A DNA stretch of 8,779 nt. Source: Treponema sp. (GTDB lineage Bacteria; Spirochaetota; Spirochaetia; Treponematales; Rectinemataceae). Each line of letters begins with the position of its first letter. Positions within the stretch are counted from its first letter, which is position 1. The position numbers were made by a program, and so were the translations under genes. Below, piece after piece: positions 6,477 through 8,779 of this stretch. A model generated the notes under the pieces. It was not told where the DNA came from. It made no database searches and was given only the letters and a program-made list of their open reading frames with translations. The stretch is taken from the NCBI GenBank assembly GCA_012516755.1, contig JAAYWE010000305.1:1-8779 (forward strand), given 5' to 3'.

Positions 6477-6491
6477 TGCAAATCACTTGCA
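6477..6491. promoter_or_regulatory. Operator 1, 7-1-7 palindrome (Fur-family-like)
   Basis: TGCAAAT-C-ACTTGCA is a 15-bp palindrome with one mismatched pair (A6482/C6486), extendable by one T/A pair on each side. Read with its AAA tail (6477-6494) it matches the reverse complement of 6514-6531 at 17 of 18 positions. It overlaps the predicted znuA -35 (TTGCAA, 6487-6492). The 7-1-7 form is the classic layout of Fur/Zur/PerR boxes, though the half-site sequence differs from TGATAAT. Confidence 0.75.
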
Positions 6492-6515
6492 AAAATTCTA
6501 TTTTCTCGATATGTT
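6487..6515 (+). promoter_or_regulatory. Candidate znuA promoter
   Basis: TTGCAA (6487-6492) and TATGTT (6510-6515) are each 4 of 6 to consensus and are separated by exactly 17 bp. Transcription would start near 6522, inside operator 2, and operator 1 covers the -35. This geometry would block polymerase when the regulator is bound. Confidence 0.5.
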
Positions 6516-6516
6516 T

Positions 6517-6531
6517 TGCAAGTGACTTGCA
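6517..6531. promoter_or_regulatory. Operator 2, perfect 7-1-7 palindrome (Fur-family-like)
   Basis: TGCAAGT-G-ACTTGCA is a perfect 15-bp palindrome with a single central base at 6524. Its centre is 40 bp from that of operator 1, about four helical turns. It ends 5 bp before the znuA ribosome site (GGAGG, 6537-6541) and spans the predicted transcription start. A zinc-, manganese- or peroxide-sensing repressor is the natural candidate. A MarR-family regulator is the main alternative, because such proteins also bind 15-17-bp palindromes. Confidence 0.75.
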
Positions 6532-6546
6532 TATGCGGAGGGAACT

Positions 6547-7488
6547 ATGAAAACGCATCGATATTCAAATGCCAGAAGGTTTTTGATGCGCATAATTCTG
6601 ATCATTTTTCTGGGAATTGCAGGGTTAGGGTATTCAGAGAACAAGAAACAGCCTATCAAAGTAGCGGTCAGTATTCCTCCAATGAGAGAATGGATAAATC
6701 GCATTGCGGGAGATAAAGTTGAAGCCATTGTCATAATGCCTCCAGGCTCGAATCCTCATTCTTTTGAACCCTCGCCTCGCCAGCTCGCAGAATTGGGAAA
6801 CGCGAAGCTATGGTTTTCCATCAATGTAGACTTTGAGTATTCGCTTAAACCCAAATTGCGCGCCATGTTTCCAAAGCTTCAGATCATAGATGTGACAAAA
6901 GATGTCCAATTCAGAAAGCTTCGGCCAGGCGAGAAGGAACATGACCAAGATGCAGTTGACAAATATGCAGAAAATTCCGATCCCGCCCTTGTAAATCTCG
7001 ATCAGCATACCTGGCTTGGTATTGAGCAAGCCAAGACAGAGATCATGGTAATTCAGGATACCTTGATAGCCATAGATCCTGAAAATAGAGAGCTATACAA
7101 GACCAATTGTCAAGACTATCTGAAAGATATCGATGCCGTATACTCAGCACTGAAGACAAAGCTTGCGCCGCTTTCCGGTGCTCGAGTATTTGTATATCAT
7201 CCAGCATTTGGCTATTTTCTTGATATGTTCGATATTGAACAGGTTGCGGTCGAGCTAGGTGGCAAGGAACCGACGCAGAGAGAGCTTTACGCTCTCATAG
7301 AGCTTGCAAAGAAAGAGAAAGCCTGCGCAATTTTCACTCAGGTGCAATTTTCAGAAAGCGCTGCAAGAGCCATTGCAAGCGCAATAGGAGCCGTGGTTGT
7401 GCCGATCGACCCTCTAGCTTCCGACTGGCTAGAAAATTTGTCCAGAATAGGCCAGGCCTTGTCTATGTCAATAGGCAAAAGAGAATAG
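6547..7488 (+). CDS. znuA: Zinc/manganese ABC transporter, substrate-binding protein
   Basis: This exported cluster A-I metal-binding protein captures Zn(2+) or Mn(2+) and delivers it to the membrane permease. Residues 1-30 look like a signal sequence: basic start with R10/R11, a hydrophobic core at about 16-28, and a possible cut after GYS-30. There is no lipobox cysteine, so a soluble periplasmic protein or one anchored by an uncut signal is expected. Metal ligands appear at His71 (PPGSNPHSFEPSP), His154 (LDQHTWLG), His218 (VYHPAFGYF) and Asp288 (PIDPLASDW). The His-rich loop of proteobacterial ZnuA is nearly absent; only EKEHDQD at 129-135 remains. ELGGKEPTQREL (236-247) is typical of the zinc branch. 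The start has GGAGG five bases upstream. It is the first gene of znuA-znuC-znuB, with 1 bp between its stop and the next start. Zinc is favoured over manganese, moderately. Confidence 0.93.
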   Translation: MKTHRYSNARRFLMRIILIIFLGIAGLGYSENKKQPIKVAVSIPPMREWINRIAGDKVEAIVIMPPGSNPHSFEPSPRQLAELGNAKLWFSINVDFEYSLKPKLRAMFPKLQIIDVTKDVQFRKLRPGEKEHDQDAVDKYAENSDPALVNLDQHTWLGIEQAKTEIMVIQDTLIAIDPENRELYKTNCQDYLKDIDAVYSALKTKLAPLSGARVFVYHPAFGYFLDMFDIEQVAVELGGKEPTQRELYALIELAKKEKACAIFTQVQFSESAARAIASAIGAVVVPIDPLASDWLENLSRIGQALSMSIGKRE

Positions 7489-7489
7489 A

Positions 7490-8380
7490 ATGAACCAGGA
7501 GATTAAATATCGGATAGCCTCGCTAAGGCAAAGGACGGGTAGCCTGAATTCCATAGAAGGCAAGGAACATGGTGCTTCTATCGAACCTACACTGCCTCAT
7601 CCTCCGGATAATGTTGCCATCTGGTGCCATGATCTGGGCTTTTGTTATCGCGAAGCAGAAGTGTTCAAAAATGTCAGCTTCCATGTACATAGCGGCGAAT
7701 TCGTAGTGCTTACCGGCAAGAATGGAGCGGGTAAAAGTACCTTGCTTAGACTCATTGTAGGTCTTCTGGAACCACAGCAGGGACAAGTCCTTGTGTTTGG
7801 CGTCTCTCCTCGCAGACGAATTGAATCTATAGGCTATGTGCCTCAGCATACAAACTTTGACCAAGCCTTTCCCATTCGAGTCGAAGATGTCGTAGGTATG
7901 GGAAGGCTCTCCGGGCTTTCATACATTTCGAAAGACCAAAAAAAAGAGGATATCGAGTGGGCTATGGAGCAAGCAGAAGTTACGGACCTGCGAGCACGTC
8001 CATTCTCTGCTCTTTCCGGGGGACAGAGGCGAAGAGTCCTGGTAGCTCGAGCGCTAGTAGGACATCCAAGGCTCCTTGTTATGGATGAACCAACTGCAAA
8101 TATGGATATTGGTAGCGAGAATAAATTCTTCGAAGTGCTGGCTCGCATAAAGAGAAGCACAACGGTTTTGATCGCCACTCATGATTCGAACTTCGTGTCA
8201 GGACTTGCGGATACCGTTCTCTGTGTAGGTCAGGATTCCGAGCATCCTCACTCGGTACACCGACATGCCATGGAAAAGGCGGAAGATCTGCCAAAGGACA
8301 TATACGGAAGCAACATGCTTCGTGTTCGGCATGATATCGAGCTGCCGGACAATGCTTGTTGCGAAGGAAAAGACCAATGA
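7490..8380 (+). CDS. znuC: Zinc/manganese ABC transporter, ATP-binding protein
   Basis: This is the cytoplasmic ATPase that powers metal import with ZnuA and ZnuB. The 296 residues carry every motif in order: Walker A GKNGAGKST (76-84), Q-loop YVPQ (Gln119) followed by the zinc/manganese-branch segment HTNFDQAFPIRVEDVV, signature LSGGQ (175-179), Walker B LLVMDE (195-200) and switch His231. It is longer than the usual ~250 residues. An N-terminal extension of about 40 residues precedes the first ABC strand and has no recognised motif. The C-terminal tail after about 245 contains HPHSVHRH (252-259) and a terminal CC pair (290-291), which could bind metal. No internal Met offers a shorter start before the ABC domain. 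The ribosome site before ATG 7490 is weak, so coupling to znuA translation is likely. Its stop overlaps the znuB start by 4 bp. Confidence 0.94.
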   Translation: MNQEIKYRIASLRQRTGSLNSIEGKEHGASIEPTLPHPPDNVAIWCHDLGFCYREAEVFKNVSFHVHSGEFVVLTGKNGAGKSTLLRLIVGLLEPQQGQVLVFGVSPRRRIESIGYVPQHTNFDQAFPIRVEDVVGMGRLSGLSYISKDQKKEDIEWAMEQAEVTDLRARPFSALSGGQRRRVLVARALVGHPRLLVMDEPTANMDIGSENKFFEVLARIKRSTTVLIATHDSNFVSGLADTVLCVGQDSEHPHSVHRHAMEKAEDLPKDIYGSNMLRVRHDIELPDNACCEGKDQ

Positions 8381-8779
8381 GCAGCTTCTTCCAGGCAGTA
8401 ATAAATCCTTCTATTCCCTTTGTCAGAAATGCTCTCATAGGCAGCGTGCTGGCAGCTTTTTTATTTGGCATTCTTGGTTCTCTGGTCACCGTGCGCAGGA
8501 TTGCAGGGCTTGCTGGCGCGATTTCACATACTGTATTGGGTGGCATAGGGCTTGCTCTGTTTCTTGTTTCGAGAGGCGCTCCTGAGTGGATAAGTCCAAT
8601 GCTTGGTGCGCTTGTATTCGCCATCCTTGCTGCTATTACGATAAGTATCGTGTCGAAAAAGGCAAAACAGCGCGAGGACACTGTCATCAATGCGCTTTGG
8701 GCCATCGGTATGAGCCTTGGTGTGATCTTTATGGCCAAGACTCCGGGCTATGCCGATCCCATGAGCTATCTCTTCGGTA
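8377..8779 (+). CDS. znuB: Zinc/manganese ABC transporter permease, N-terminal part (3' truncated by window edge)
   Basis: This is the inner-membrane permease of the ZnuABC importer (ABC-3 family). About 134 residues are visible of roughly 270. After a short polar N-terminus there are hydrophobic helices at about 18-38, 47-66 and 71-90. A cytoplasmic loop KKAKQREDTVINALW follows, then a further helix and the family segment AKTPGYADPMSYLFG at the right edge; this resembles the ZnuB R-E-D-T and TPGY-x-x-x-MSYLFG pattern. The start ATG overlaps the znuC stop (ATGA), and AAGGAA at 8364-8369 lies 7-8 bases upstream. The frame remains open to the window edge with no frameshift. Confidence 0.93.
   Translation, partial: MSSFFQAVINPSIPFVRNALIGSVLAAFLFGILGSLVTVRRIAGLAGAISHTVLGGIGLALFLVSRGAPEWISPMLGALVFAILAAITISIVSKKAKQREDTVINALWAIGMSLGVIFMAKTPGYADPMSYLFG

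Noticed and set aside
8079..8738. Long open frame (219 codons) on the minus strand opposite znuC and znuB
   Set aside because: The opposite strand holds intact ZnuC motifs and the clear ZnuB N-terminus, and the antisense product has no recognisable domain. It is a shadow frame.
1..8779. Mobile element, phage, toxin-antitoxin or defence system
   Set aside because: Every sizeable gene is a recognised metabolic, transport or regulatory family. No transposase, integrase, terminal repeat pair, or small toxin-antitoxin pair is seen.

Overview
This window carries ordinary bacterial metabolic and transport genes, mostly in short operons. It has no mobile element, RNA gene, CRISPR array or phage gene that I can see. 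Coding is dense, base composition is moderate, and proteins begin with ATG after GGAGG/AGGA-type ribosome sites. Amino-sugar catabolism, a stand-alone diiron rubrerythrin-like protein and a zinc/manganese ABC importer fit a host-associated or sediment bacterium with an anaerobic or low-oxygen lifestyle. Spirochaetota (Treponema/Rectinema-like) is a low-confidence guess from protein flavour only.

Left part (1-2974, all +): the 3' part of nagA (cut by the window edge) overlaps nagB by 4 bp. Together they encode N-acetylglucosamine-6-phosphate deacetylase and glucosamine-6-phosphate deaminase, which feed amino sugars into glycolysis. An EamA/DMT permease follows 44 bp later and is probably co-transcribed. 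After a 137-bp gap with a palindromic TATAAT-containing element comes a MarC-family membrane protein.

Middle part (3067-5736): a minus-strand pair, an MFS transporter followed by acylphosphatase, diverges from a plus-strand LacI-family regulator across a short spacer. This arrangement suggests that the regulator controls the transporter. Downstream of the regulator, in the gap convergent with the next gene, lies an exactly phased array of seven degenerate 14-bp repeats, then an intrinsic terminator for the minus-strand gene.

Right part (5911-8779): a rubrerythrin-like ferritin-fold protein (minus) diverges from a znuA-znuC-znuB operon (plus; znuB is cut by the right edge). The 129-141-bp divergent spacer holds two near-identical 15-bp palindromes of 7-1-7 form (TGCAAGT-N-ACTTGCA type), in inverted orientation with centres 40 bp apart. 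One overlaps a plausible znuA -35 and the other the predicted transcription start. This looks like a metal- or peroxide-sensing repressor switch, probably Fur family (Zur/PerR-like).

No wholly new multi-gene system is visible. The two most interesting signals are non-coding: the paired znuA/rubrerythrin operators and the 14-bp phased repeat array. Two gene starts are also best moved from the longest-frame choice (LacI regulator to 4726, rubrerythrin to 6405) on ribosome-site evidence.
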